Below the pieces are notes generated by a model. It saw nothing but the letters and a program-made list of their open reading frames with translations, had not been told where the DNA came from and searched no databases. Positions 5,845 through 13,146 of a DNA stretch of 14,489 bases are shown in pieces (the stretch's first letter is position 1; each line of letters starts with the position of its first letter). Source of the stretch: UBA11704 sp964491805 (GTDB lineage Bacteria; Patescibacteriota; Minisyncoccia; Phycocordibacterales; UBA5272); assembly GCA_964491805.1 (NCBI GenBank), contig CAZBGU010000020.1, forward strand, positions 1 through 14,489, read 5' to 3'. Position numbers and translations under genes: made by a program.

Positions 5845-6279
5845 TTAACTAACTCTACCAATAAAAGGCACCGTCAAGCGCACTCGCTTCGTAGGACGAG
5901 AAACTATACGCTTGGATACTTCAACAAAAGATTTACCCACAAAAAGCTTATTGATTTCTTTGTAAGTCGACACTGTTAAAGGTGATTTTCTTGACGTCCT
6001 TTCGTTTGCCGTTAATGAGTCAAAGAGTGATGACTTTGCAACTGTAACTTTACAAATGATACCTATCTCTGTAAAAAGATCGGAAAGAATTTTCTCTGTT
6101 ATCTCTTGATAGTTCATCTTAAAAAATGTACGAAGGCCGGTCAACTCTGCATAACATTCGTTTTTGGAACCTTCCACTGCAGCTGGTGTATATCGACGAA
6201 TAATAGCGTACATACGACGGCTATAGTTAATACGTGTAGCTGTAGGAATAGTGATATGGATAATTGCTCGTGATGACAT
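5845..6279 (-). CDS. Miniature Y-family DNA polymerase-like protein, probably catalytically inactive
   Basis: The 144-residue protein reads as a shrunken Y-family (DinB/UmuC) polymerase. SRAIIHI (3-9) fits the first palm strand, but the following HIDMDAFF-type motif is replaced by TIPTAT, so the first metal-binding Asp is gone. YSRRMYAIIRRYTPAAVEGSKNECYAELTG (19-48) fits the helix and catalytic hairpin that normally read SIDEAYLDLTG, with Asp replaced by Asn at 40 and Glu kept at 41. The fingers are missing, and after a helix (57-72) only a partial match remains (GIICKVTVAKSSLFDSL). A basic tail RPTKRVRLTV ends the protein. It follows lexA on the same strand. No Shine-Dalgarno sequence is seen. 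I infer a non-catalytic DNA-damage protein. It has no frameshifts, which argues against a recent pseudogene. The family is inferred from motifs only. Confidence 0.65.
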   Translation of the reverse strand: MSSRAIIHITIPTATRINYSRRMYAIIRRYTPAAVEGSKNECYAELTGLRTFFKMNYQEITEKILSDLFTEIGIICKVTVAKSSLFDSLTANERTSRKSPLTVSTYKEINKLFVGKSFVEVSKRIVSRPTKRVRLTVPFIGRVS

Positions 6280-6347
6280 AATACTAGTGATGTTAATGTG
6301 TTGTGATGAGTAATTAAATATTTACAGTAATAGTAAATTTTTTCAGA

Positions 6348-6455
6348 TTAGTATGTTCCAAGTCTTTTAGCGAAGTCACCTACCCTGCTAATATGTACAA
6401 GCTCACTCTTGGTTCTCGTGTTCACAATTTCGATTGATATGTTGAGAATTTGCAT
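6348..6455 (-). CDS. Possible 35-aa ORF between lexA and the Y-family relative
   Basis: ATG 6455 opens a 35-codon frame, beginning MQILNISIEIVNTRTKSELV and ending GDFAKRLGTY, in the 228-bp gap. The same frame is open upstream into the end of lexA, where a TAA stops it, so it has more open length than its ATG suggests. The composition is protein-like, but there is no ribosome-binding site and no recognisable family. It may be a small SOS-linked peptide, a gene remnant, or chance. Confidence 0.2.
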   Translation of the reverse strand: MQILNISIEIVNTRTKSELVHISRVGDFAKRLGTY

Positions 6456-6507
6456 GATGTGTTTTGTTTGATTTTTGATAAATACTAACGAGCATCCATC
6501 TGTCCAC

Positions 6508-7071
6508 TTATCTATACTTTCTGATGACCGCTTTTAGGACTGCCTCTATTTTTAGTGTGTTAGGGTTCGGATAAATTTTTTTGAATTTCCTATTTGCTGG
6601 AACAAGGACCGGTTTACCTTTTTCTGTATCGAGATACTTAAGCGTATATTCATGTTCGACGAGTGCGAGAACTATATCTCCGCGTCGTGGTGTTCTACCT
6701 CTCTCTACGAGAACGAGATCACCTTCTAAGATGCCTGCTTCTATCATTGACTCACCCATAACCTCCATCATGTATGTCGAGCCCTTGCGGTCAATAAGGA
6801 AGTCGTCAAGAGAAACTAATTCACTGGAAACATCTTCATCCGCTGCTGTCGGAAAACCTGCTTGCACTGTTCCTAGTCTGAATACTGACCCCGTCTCAGA
6901 TAACATCAGCTTGTTGCCATTTTTTTCTAAGAAGCCTTCTTCGAGCAGTTTGTTAACTCTATATGCGACGGTATTCTTAGATGCAACTCCGAAGATAGAT
7001 TTCATCTCTTCATATGTTGGCATGCGTCTGAACTCTCCATAAAATGCTGATAACTTCTCTTGATCTTTCAT
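6508..7071 (-). CDS. lexA: LexA-like SOS repressor (S24 family)
   Basis: The 187-residue product, counted from ATG 7071, has an N-terminal winged helix (MPTYEEMKSIFGVASKNTVA, then a recognition helix and wing to about 57). A C-terminal S24 self-cleavage domain follows, with the Ala-Gly scissile bond in VQAGFP (71-72), the nucleophile Ser in MGESMIEAG (108) and the general base Lys in YTLKYLD (145). RecA-stimulated autocleavage would lift repression of DNA repair genes. An earlier in-frame ATG at 7083 overlaps the -10 box, so ATG 7071, 10 nt after that box, is preferred. The upstream region carries a perfect inverted repeat of the GAAC-N4-GTTC type, showing autoregulation. An S24 repressor from a prophage is a less likely alternative, as no phage genes are nearby. 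Confidence 0.88.
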   Translation of the reverse strand: MKDQEKLSAFYGEFRRMPTYEEMKSIFGVASKNTVAYRVNKLLEEGFLEKNGNKLMLSETGSVFRLGTVQAGFPTAADEDVSSELVSLDDFLIDRKGSTYMMEVMGESMIEAGILEGDLVLVERGRTPRRGDIVLALVEHEYTLKYLDTEKGKPVLVPANRKFKKIYPNPNTLKIEAVLKAVIRKYR

Positions 7072-7081
7072 AATTAAAAGC

Positions 7082-7113
7082 ATACTAGAACAAACGTTCT
7101 AGTTCAATAGAAC
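7082..7113 (-). promoter_or_regulatory. lexA promoter overlapped by SOS operator
   Basis: CTAGAACAAACGTTCTAG (7085-7102) has 7-bp arms around AAAC and matches the GAACNNNNGTTC box of Gram-positive LexA proteins, not the E. coli CTGT-N8-ACAG box. It overlaps a TAGTAT -10 box (7087-7082). A second pair of half-sites, GTTC-AATA-GAAC (7102-7113), lies next to it in the everted orientation, giving four half-sites in a row. Binding here would block RNA polymerase directly. Confidence 0.8.
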
Positions 7114-7178
7114 AAGTGTGGATAACATGAAAGTCTTTTAATAACTAAGCATTTATTTATACATCTTAATCAGTGAAC

Positions 7179-7211
7179 ACAAAAGAGCCGCGCGAAGCGC
7201 GGCTCTTTTGT
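7179..7211 (-). terminator. Strong intrinsic terminator of the DsbA-like operon
   Basis: A 15-bp perfect stem (arms 7179-7193 and 7197-7211), GC-rich inside and A/T-rich outside, closes on a GAA loop and ends in CTTTTGTG on the minus strand. It lies 55 nt after the stop of the 74-aa gene. It is symmetrical and could stop either strand; there is no plus-strand gene that needs it. Confidence 0.9.
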
Positions 7212-7265
7212 TGTATTTCCTCGTCCCCATTCTAAGTAGTGGCAAGGTAGAGGTTTAGTTTTTCA

Positions 7266-7490
7266 TTAAGAAAAACATGCTTTTAACTCTTTCTCATATT
7301 TCTTCATAACATCAAGTGCTGCATACATCTCTGGCTTACCTGCTTTCTTAAGATCATCAATTTCTTTTGCAATCTTCCCAAAGAGTTCTGGATTCTTTTC
7401 GACTGCTGCCTGTAACATAGCAGCCTGATCTTTTGGTAAGTTTTTTGTACCATGCTTTACTGCCTGTTTAAGTAAAAATTCTTTTATCAT
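7266..7490 (-). CDS. Small helical protein (74 aa) downstream of the DsbA-like gene
   Basis: The 74-residue protein is Lys/Ala/Glu-rich and predicted to be almost entirely alpha-helical (FLLKQAVKHGTKNLPKDQAA, NPELFGKIAKEIDDLKKAGK, ALDVMKKYEKELKACF). It has no signal peptide or membrane segment, so it should be cytoplasmic. It starts 12 nt after the DsbA-like gene stops and shares its terminator, so the two are co-transcribed and probably translationally coupled; no separate Shine-Dalgarno sequence is visible. The single Cys near the C-terminus could be redox-relevant but this is speculation. It resembles short helical proteins I associate with Parcubacteria; the function is unknown. Confidence 0.7.
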   Translation of the reverse strand: MIKEFLLKQAVKHGTKNLPKDQAAMLQAAVEKNPELFGKIAKEIDDLKKAGKPEMYAALDVMKKYEKELKACFS

Positions 7491-7502
7491 ATATGTTCAC
7501 GA

Positions 7503-8171
7503 TTACTTTGCAACAGCTGCATCTTTAATAGCCTTATTAAACGAAGAAAGATCCGTGACTCCTTCCATCTTTTTGCCATTAATAAAGAATGTTGGCGTCC
7601 CCTGAATATCAAGATTTGTTCCCTCTTTTAATTCTGCGAGAATTTTCTCTTCAACAGACTTACTGTCCATGTCGGTTACAAATTTTTTTGTATCAAGACC
7701 TAATGTCGTAGCGTATGTAAGAAAATACTGTCTTGAGTTAAGAGCATTAGACCACTCTTCTTGTTTCTGATAGAGAATATCATACATCTCCCAAAACTTA
7801 CCTTGTAGTCCCGCTGCTTCAGCTGCCTTGGCAGCAGGAAGTGCGTTACGGTGAATTTGTGTCAATGGGAAATGACGAAACACAAGCTTGAGGGTATCCT
7901 TATTGTCACTTAATACCTGCTGAACCATGGGAGCCCAAGCACCGCAAGCTGGACATTGAAAATCACCAAACTCTACAAGAGTAACTTTCCCGTCTTTTGC
8001 ACCGCGCACATGGTCGGTCTGTGTCACAACAACCTCAGCGACTTTTGAAGTTGAGGCAGGATTTGTTGACATTGAATAAAAATAATAAGCAAACAAAAGC
8101 ACGATAATAAGTCCAAGAGACCCCAAGAACTGACCTTGAGCTGTCTTGAAGAAATGTGACATTTTTTTCAT
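7503..8171 (-). CDS. Membrane-anchored DsbA-like thiol:disulfide oxidoreductase
   Basis: The 222-residue protein has an N-terminal signal anchor (about 14-34) and an extracytoplasmic thioredoxin-like domain of the DsbA/BdbD type (Thioredoxin_4). The active site CPAC is at 73-76 in VEFGDFQCPACGAW. A helical insertion spans about 105-185, and the cis-Pro loop QGTPTFFING has Pro at 193. It would oxidise cysteine pairs in exported proteins; the electron partner (DsbB or VKOR type) is not in the window. The frame is open upstream to 8318, but a perfect TGGTATAAT box lies 10 nt before ATG 8171, so that ATG, or the next at 8162, is the start of a leaderless or nearly leaderless mRNA. The 74-aa gene follows 12 nt downstream. 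Confidence 0.92.
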   Translation of the reverse strand: MKKMSHFFKTAQGQFLGSLGLIIVLLFAYYFYSMSTNPASTSKVAEVVVTQTDHVRGAKDGKVTLVEFGDFQCPACGAWAPMVQQVLSDNKDTLKLVFRHFPLTQIHRNALPAAKAAEAAGLQGKFWEMYDILYQKQEEWSNALNSRQYFLTYATTLGLDTKKFVTDMDSKSVEEKILAELKEGTNLDIQGTPTFFINGKKMEGVTDLSSFNKAIKDAAVAK

Positions 8172-8181
8172 AGTGAGTTGT

Positions 8182-8190
8182 ATTATACCA
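8182..8190 (-). promoter_or_regulatory. Extended -10 promoter of the DsbA-like operon
   Basis: TGGTATAAT, a perfect extended -10, ends 10 nt before ATG 8171. There is no -35 box. The expected start point lies 3-5 nt before the ATG, so the transcript is leaderless or nearly so. Confidence 0.7.
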
Positions 8191-8293
8191 TACCACACAC
8201 TCCATGAACCATGCAGATTAGGACCAGCACCGTCCAAGCAAGATAAACAAAAGAAGATGAGTAAGTAGTAACTCGTACTTACTTTTTCATTCT

Positions 8294-9481
8294 CTACATC
8301 TTTAGTACTTCTATACACATGAACATCGGAATTTCTTTTCTTGCTTTGTTCTCCGCGCGTTGCTTTGGTCCTTTTTCACTTTCTTTATGACTAACCCATT
8401 CCTCTAGTCTGGTAATCGCAAACCTACTCTTAGCAAGCGCCTTCACATATACCTGAAGCGGGCGATGGAATGACACCGTGAACTTCTTATCCTTCTCACT
8501 GCCTGGTGTCATATCAATCTTCACACGTGACTCTGACATATATTCATCAACCCTACGATACTGTACATCATCTGCTTCGTTATGCCCCCAAAATGTTTGC
8601 TTCGGATTACGGAAAGATGGATGATTGAGTACAAGGAACATCGTACCCTTATCAGCCAGCACACGAGAAGCCTCGTCTAATGTCTTCTGAAGATTCTCAA
8701 TATTCTGAATAGCAAGAATGCATACGATAATATCAAAACTTTTATCCTTCAGCATATAGAGATCGTCGGCTGAAGCAACATGATACGTAATTTTATGTGT
8801 ACCTTTTTTCTTTACTGATTCATTACGAGTCTCTGCTATCTTGATAAGCTCTTTACCAATATCAACACCGGTTACATATGCACCAGCATCACGAAGTTTG
8901 TCTGCAAAGATTCCTTGGCCACATGCCATATCAAGCACTCGCTTACCAGACACATCATGAAGCATACGAAGAAGATTAGGGAATACAACTTTGACATGAT
9001 AACTATCATCAGTTTTCTCAAGATGCCTGTTGTACCAATCAGCAACACCTCCCCATGAAGTATCAGAAGCAGCTTGTGACTTTTTCTCCACAGGCGAAGC
9101 ATACCTGCCAGAAGAGTGAGAAGTTCGGGATGGTTTGAATACCCCTTCTCTTTTTTTATTTTCAACTTTCACTGGCGTCTTTACATATACTGACTTTGGT
9201 GATGGAGATAGTCCATTAGAAAATATGCGAGAAGGGTATTGTTTTGCAAACATTGGTTTTGACTCCTCATTCTTCTCTATTTCGCCACGAAAATCATTCC
9301 TGCGATAGGAAGATGACTTAGATGTGGCACCATAGTACGTATTTGATTCATGTGGATGTGAGGAAGAAGAACCCTTCTTAAACGGTCTATCGGAAACCTT
9401 GCGAGCACTGCCGGCTGTATCACGCCTTCCTGTATCTTTACCAAAAGATGAGAATGACCTTTTTGGAGATGGATGTTTCAT
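8294..9481 (-). CDS. Class I SAM-dependent methyltransferase with long basic disordered N-terminus
   Basis: Residues 1-140 are low-complexity, rich in Ser, Lys, Arg and Pro (MKHPSPKRSFSSFGKDTGRR, then many Ser/Tyr/Lys runs) and predicted to be disordered and positively charged. Residues 142-395 are a Rossmann methyltransferase: SWGGVADWYNRHLE, motif I VLDMACGQG (182-190), the acidic motif II GVDIGKE (205-211), SADDLYMLKDKSFDIIV (237-253) and a C-terminal lid with VSFHRPLQVYVKALAKS. The closest known shape is the UbiE/COQ5-like Methyltransf_11 group, but the substrate cannot be told. The basic tail suggests binding to nucleic acid, ribosomes or the membrane (inference). It has its own TGGTATAAT promoter, a leader of about 25 nt with no Shine-Dalgarno sequence, and no visible terminator before the DsbA-like gene. 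Confidence 0.85.
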   Translation of the reverse strand: MKHPSPKRSFSSFGKDTGRRDTAGSARKVSDRPFKKGSSSSHPHESNTYYGATSKSSSYRRNDFRGEIEKNEESKPMFAKQYPSRIFSNGLSPSPKSVYVKTPVKVENKKREGVFKPSRTSHSSGRYASPVEKKSQAASDTSWGGVADWYNRHLEKTDDSYHVKVVFPNLLRMLHDVSGKRVLDMACGQGIFADKLRDAGAYVTGVDIGKELIKIAETRNESVKKKGTHKITYHVASADDLYMLKDKSFDIIVCILAIQNIENLQKTLDEASRVLADKGTMFLVLNHPSFRNPKQTFWGHNEADDVQYRRVDEYMSESRVKIDMTPGSEKDKKFTVSFHRPLQVYVKALAKSRFAITRLEEWVSHKESEKGPKQRAENKARKEIPMFMCIEVLKM

Positions 9482-9513
9482 AAATATTTAGGAGTACGTT
9501 AATTGAGAATATA

Positions 9514-9522
9514 ATTATACCA
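9514..9522 (-). promoter_or_regulatory. Extended -10 promoter of the methyltransferase gene
   Basis: TGGTATAAT, identical to the box of the DsbA-like operon, lies 32 nt before the ATG in a 64-bp gap. Confidence 0.65.
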
Positions 9523-9545
9523 CAACTTTTAAAAAAGTACAGACC

Positions 9546-10988
9546 TTACCCCTGTCGGAAACTTGTCCACCTCTTTATATACTCCTCTACCTTACTGCGC
9601 TTAACAACACCGCTCTTTGCCATATAACGGATGGTGCCAAAGATCGGTCTTCCGAACCATGATCTGTCATGCAATCCTCCAATACTCCACGCGCACGAAG
9701 CATATCCATTAGGATCACGACCATCAAGCTCGTAGGTGTCATTAAGCGCTACCGCTATCTTCATAGCTTCTTGTGGCGACTTCGACCATTCAAGAATCTT
9801 CTTTGCCCAATACATTCGCATATAGCCATGCATCTTCCCTGTCTCTACCATTTGCTTCTGCGCAGCATTCCAAAGTTCATCATGAGTCACAGCTTCCTTA
9901 AACTGTTCTTTGGTATACATATAGTCTCGCGTATCAGATGAAGCCTTACGCAATGTCTCCTTTGCCCATGAAGGGAACCCTTCGAAAGAATCATACGAAG
10001 TATTGTAGTAACAGAAGTTCTCCGCAAGCTCTCTACGCACAAGACACTCTTCAATAAAAGAAGCAACACTTCCCATATACCCATTAGAGCCATTTGCTAC
10101 TGCATCAAAGAGTTCAGTAAGTGTTCTGTGTGGAGTAGTACTGCGCACATACGTAAGAAGTGTAAGAAGCACTCGACGCGCAGAAATAGCACCATGCGAA
10201 AGATACGGCGAGAGATTGCTCTGTCCATCTCTATTACAATCATTACGATCGATATCGTAAGACGAGAGCTTGTTATGCAAAAAATCTATAAGGACTTTGT
10301 GTGCAGCGCGCGTACCTGGAGTGAACATTCCGACTCCGGTAACTTCTTCTTTACACCTGATTTTGCTCGTAATGTCATTCCAATCAAGCGGTATAAGGGT
10401 TTTTAGAAGCCCTTGATTCTCATGATGCGCCTCTAGTACCACGTACTCTTCTAGATACTCTTCTACTAGCGAGTGAATTTTTCTGCGTATCGTTCTTGCG
10501 GAGAACTCTTGCTTGTCGGAAGTCTTCCACACTGGAATACAGTTATGTGCATCAACTTCATAAAGAGGTGTTGCAGGATGCTTCTTAAGAAAATCTTCTT
10601 TCCATCTTCTCATAAAACGAAGTGGTAATTGATCAATCACCACCGCACCGATATGTGGAGGTAGCTCTCGTGCAGGGCGACGCAAAGGAGAACGCTCATT
10701 CTCAAAAGTCACCACAAGAGGAATAGAATATCTACGAAGTTCATTTTCTATTTCTTGAAGCGAAGGTAACACCCAATCATAGAAGCGTCGATTTGCGCCT
10801 TCCCATTCATAATTCCATATCACATAGTTCACGATAAGTGGTGCATGAAATGACTTCGCAAGCTCTTGTGCAAAAAGTAGCGCATCATTATCTTCCACCC
10901 GTAACTCACGACACATCTGATAAATCACTGTACCGCCTTTGTAGGTAGTTGTACTACGAATAATAACTCTATTTGGATTGACGGACAT
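9546..10988 (-). CDS. phr: Class II deoxyribodipyrimidine (CPD) photolyase
   Basis: Counted from ATG 10988 the protein has 480 residues, normal for class II photolyases, which use blue light and FAD to split cyclobutane pyrimidine dimers. The N-terminal alpha/beta antenna domain (YQMCRELRVEDNDALLFAQE onwards) is followed by the FAD domain. Class II signatures are SNLSPYLSHGAISARR, ECLVRRELAENFCYYN, AAQKQMVETGKMHGYMRMYW, LNDTYELDGRDPNGY and SIGGLHDRSW near the C-terminus. ATG 10988 fits the family better than the frame opening at 11012, and a TGGTATTCT box lies 14 nt before it. It stands alone between the ftsI and methyltransferase genes. It points to a habitat that receives sunlight. Confidence 0.96.
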   Translation of the reverse strand: MSVNPNRVIIRSTTTYKGGTVIYQMCRELRVEDNDALLFAQELAKSFHAPLIVNYVIWNYEWEGANRRFYDWVLPSLQEIENELRRYSIPLVVTFENERSPLRRPARELPPHIGAVVIDQLPLRFMRRWKEDFLKKHPATPLYEVDAHNCIPVWKTSDKQEFSARTIRRKIHSLVEEYLEEYVVLEAHHENQGLLKTLIPLDWNDITSKIRCKEEVTGVGMFTPGTRAAHKVLIDFLHNKLSSYDIDRNDCNRDGQSNLSPYLSHGAISARRVLLTLLTYVRSTTPHRTLTELFDAVANGSNGYMGSVASFIEECLVRRELAENFCYYNTSYDSFEGFPSWAKETLRKASSDTRDYMYTKEQFKEAVTHDELWNAAQKQMVETGKMHGYMRMYWAKKILEWSKSPQEAMKIAVALNDTYELDGRDPNGYASCAWSIGGLHDRSWFGRPIFGTIRYMAKSGVVKRSKVEEYIKRWTSFRQG

Positions 10989-11002
10989 GATGTAATTACT
11001 AA

Positions 11003-11011
11003 AGAATACCA
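11003..11011 (-). promoter_or_regulatory. Extended -10 promoter of the photolyase gene
   Basis: TGGTATTCT lies 14 nt before ATG 10988; a second weaker box, TGGTATTTT (11022-11014), lies just upstream. No -35 box and no Shine-Dalgarno sequence are seen. Use of this promoter would exclude the longer start at 11012. Confidence 0.45.
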
Positions 11012-11071
11012 TTAAAATACCACTCGGGTACTGATCTGTAACTTGTACCTACTTACCTATCACCTGCCTCT

Positions 11072-12823
11072 CTATCTATCTGGTGGGACTTCATAGTAAG
11101 AGATAAGAAACTTCACAAGCTTAAAGAACGGATCGGTAAGTGTTGCAGATGCATATTCAGCACCTTTTGGATACGTGTGGAAAAGGAAAATAATATACTT
11201 TGGATCATAAGCCGGGAAATACCCAAAGAATGAATGAAGGTACCTATCTTCGTAATACCCTCCACCTGGCTTCACCATTTGTGCAGTACCAGTCTTAGCA
11301 GCAATAGCATAGTGGTCCATTTTATATTCACCATTTTTAAGTGCCGTATCTACCACGTGAACGAGCATTCGGGAAATTGTTTCACTCGTCTTAGGCGTAA
11401 TTACTTGATCTCCGTCACCAAAATCGATCTTCTTAACATCACCATTTTGATACACAATACTATCAACAACGTGAGGAGAAACAAGTTTACCACCATTACC
11501 AAGAGCAGCCAGTGCACGTATTGTCTGAATTGGCGTTATCGCTATACCCTGTCCAAAACCTGCTGTAGCGTTATCAACTAGAACATTACTATCCAGATTC
11601 TTCGTAAGACCACTTGCCTCAGTTGGAAGATCGATACCTGTCTCAGATCCTATACCAAAGTTTTTAAAGTATGTTTGGAAACGCTTATTCCCCAATTGTT
11701 CAACAAGAAAGACAATCCCAATATTTAGGGATTTATCAAGAATGGTTTGCATTTTAGTTCCTGGACCGCGAGGTTTGCCATCAAAATTACGAACCTTGTA
11801 CCCATTAAGATCTCGAAAACCTGTGTCATTATAGACAGTTTTATCAACATCAATGACGCCAGCATCAATTGCCGATGCCATTGTAATAGGTTTGATAATA
11901 CTCCCCATCTCATACACCCCAGAAACATTCTGGTTAGTAAAGTGTGCTGCATCTTTGACTTGAGTAAACTCGTTTGGATCATATGATGGCAATCCATCCA
12001 TTGCTATGATTCGCCCCGTTTTCGGGTCCATAATAATACCTCCAACTGTTTCTGAGTTCCATGTTTGTTGTGTTTCAATGAGAACCTGATGGAGTACTCT
12101 CTCTGCCTCAGCGTCAATTGTAAGAATGATGTCCCCTTCCTGTTTATCAGTATTAGAGACAATCGTTTTTTTGATGTCGGTAAAAAGTTCAGCAAAAAAG
12201 TTTATAGTTGTATCATTTGTCTTTCTTGTCAAAACATCATCATAATATCGTTCAAGACCATACTGGCCACGTACATGAACACCGTCTGAACCAACAAAAC
12301 CAATTATTTTTGATCCAACCGAATCTTGAGGATATGAGCGCTTATTATCCTTAATAAAAGTAATATTTTTGAGAAGTTTCTTCTTAAGTAGTGCGACGTC
12401 ATCAAGAGAAACGTCTTTTGCTATTTCTTCATATGGGTCATTTTCTTTTTTTGCTTTTGTGAGAAATTCTTCTTTGTTAATTGAAATAACTGCGGAAATA
12501 TTTCGATAGAGTGCTTCTGGATTAGTAATCTGCATTGGGTCAATTGCAACACGATATGTTGTACGTAGTTGTGCTGCAGGCACCAAAGTACCTTTGTATC
12601 GTGAAAAATAGATAGTTCCTCGATCAAAGTTTACAGGAATAGTTGATGTGTACTGTTTGTCTGCCAATGCAACATAGTAGTTGTGTTTTATAACCTGAAT
12701 ATAAAAAGCCTTGCACACGATAATAAGAGCAACAAGAAACCATACCAGAAGAACAAAGTCTATTCTATCCTTTGATCTATTTTCTTGGTCCGCTGAAATT
12801 GTTGGCTCTTTCTTAGTGTGCAT
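11072..12823 (-). CDS. ftsI: Septal peptidoglycan transpeptidase (FtsI/PBP2-like)
   Basis: This class B penicillin-binding protein, 583 residues from ATG 12823, cross-links peptidoglycan at the division septum. After a short cytoplasmic segment comes one membrane helix (FVLLVWFLVALIIVCKAFYI). Next is the dimerisation domain with the class B RGTIYFSRYKGTLVPAA (a variant of RGxIyDRnG), then the transpeptidase domain. Catalytic motifs are SIIK (308-311), SLN (365-367) and KTGT (510-513). Frames open upstream to a GTG at 12883, but ATG 12823 gives a normal N-terminus and overlaps the ftsL-like gene by 11 nt, suggesting coupling. It ends the division cluster; no mraY or mur genes follow, and no clear terminator is seen before the photolyase promoter. 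Confidence 0.93.
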   Translation of the reverse strand: MHTKKEPTISADQENRSKDRIDFVLLVWFLVALIIVCKAFYIQVIKHNYYVALADKQYTSTIPVNFDRGTIYFSRYKGTLVPAAQLRTTYRVAIDPMQITNPEALYRNISAVISINKEEFLTKAKKENDPYEEIAKDVSLDDVALLKKKLLKNITFIKDNKRSYPQDSVGSKIIGFVGSDGVHVRGQYGLERYYDDVLTRKTNDTTINFFAELFTDIKKTIVSNTDKQEGDIILTIDAEAERVLHQVLIETQQTWNSETVGGIIMDPKTGRIIAMDGLPSYDPNEFTQVKDAAHFTNQNVSGVYEMGSIIKPITMASAIDAGVIDVDKTVYNDTGFRDLNGYKVRNFDGKPRGPGTKMQTILDKSLNIGIVFLVEQLGNKRFQTYFKNFGIGSETGIDLPTEASGLTKNLDSNVLVDNATAGFGQGIAITPIQTIRALAALGNGGKLVSPHVVDSIVYQNGDVKKIDFGDGDQVITPKTSETISRMLVHVVDTALKNGEYKMDHYAIAAKTGTAQMVKPGGGYYEDRYLHSFFGYFPAYDPKYIIFLFHTYPKGAEYASATLTDPFFKLVKFLISYYEVPPDR

Positions 12824-13130
12824 ACAGCACAGTATAACTTGCGATGTCATCCTTGCGAACTGCAAAAGTTGCGTCATCAACACGGGTAAAGTTATTTTTT
12901 TGAAGATCAGTTTCGGTTATAGAAGAAACAATATTCGCATACTTTGCTTCAAGAACGCTTAACTCCGAAGAAAGGTCACGTGAAGCAATTGTATTTTGTT
13001 TTCTTTCAATCACAGAAAAAACAAGCGAAAGAATGATTGCACAGTAAACAAGCGCAAGAACACAAAGTGTCCCTAGCATTGTGTGAACTGCTCGCTCATA
13101 GAATGTTGCTGTTTTGTACTGTAAATTCAT
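12813..13130 (-). CDS. ftsL: FtsL/DivIC-like cell division membrane protein
   Basis: The 105-residue protein has a short cytoplasmic N-terminus, one membrane helix (about 17-42, MLGTLCVLALVYCAIILSLV) and an external helical coiled-coil stretch (about 43-75). A short C-terminal segment, KNNFTRVDDATFAVR, resembles the end of FtsL/DivIC-type proteins. It is assigned from topology, size and position between rsmH and ftsI, as its sequence is not well conserved in the family. It would form a complex with FtsB/DivIC and FtsQ to activate septal synthesis. AAGGAT lies directly before the ATG, an unusually short spacing for a ribosome-binding site. Confidence 0.75.
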   Translation of the reverse strand: MNLQYKTATFYERAVHTMLGTLCVLALVYCAIILSLVFSVIERKQNTIASRDLSSELSVLEAKYANIVSSITETDLQKNNFTRVDDATFAVRKDDIASYTVLYAH

Positions 13131-13146
13131 ATCCTTTATAAATGTA

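Noticed and set aside
6581..7042. Plus-strand 153-codon frame opposite lexA
   Set aside because: It is the antisense shadow of a gene with all S24 motifs; its Ser-rich content is typical of such shadows.
8172..8318. N-terminal extension of the DsbA-like protein
   Set aside because: It overlaps the end of the methyltransferase gene, and the TGGTATAAT promoter lies inside it; the signal anchor starts properly at 8171.
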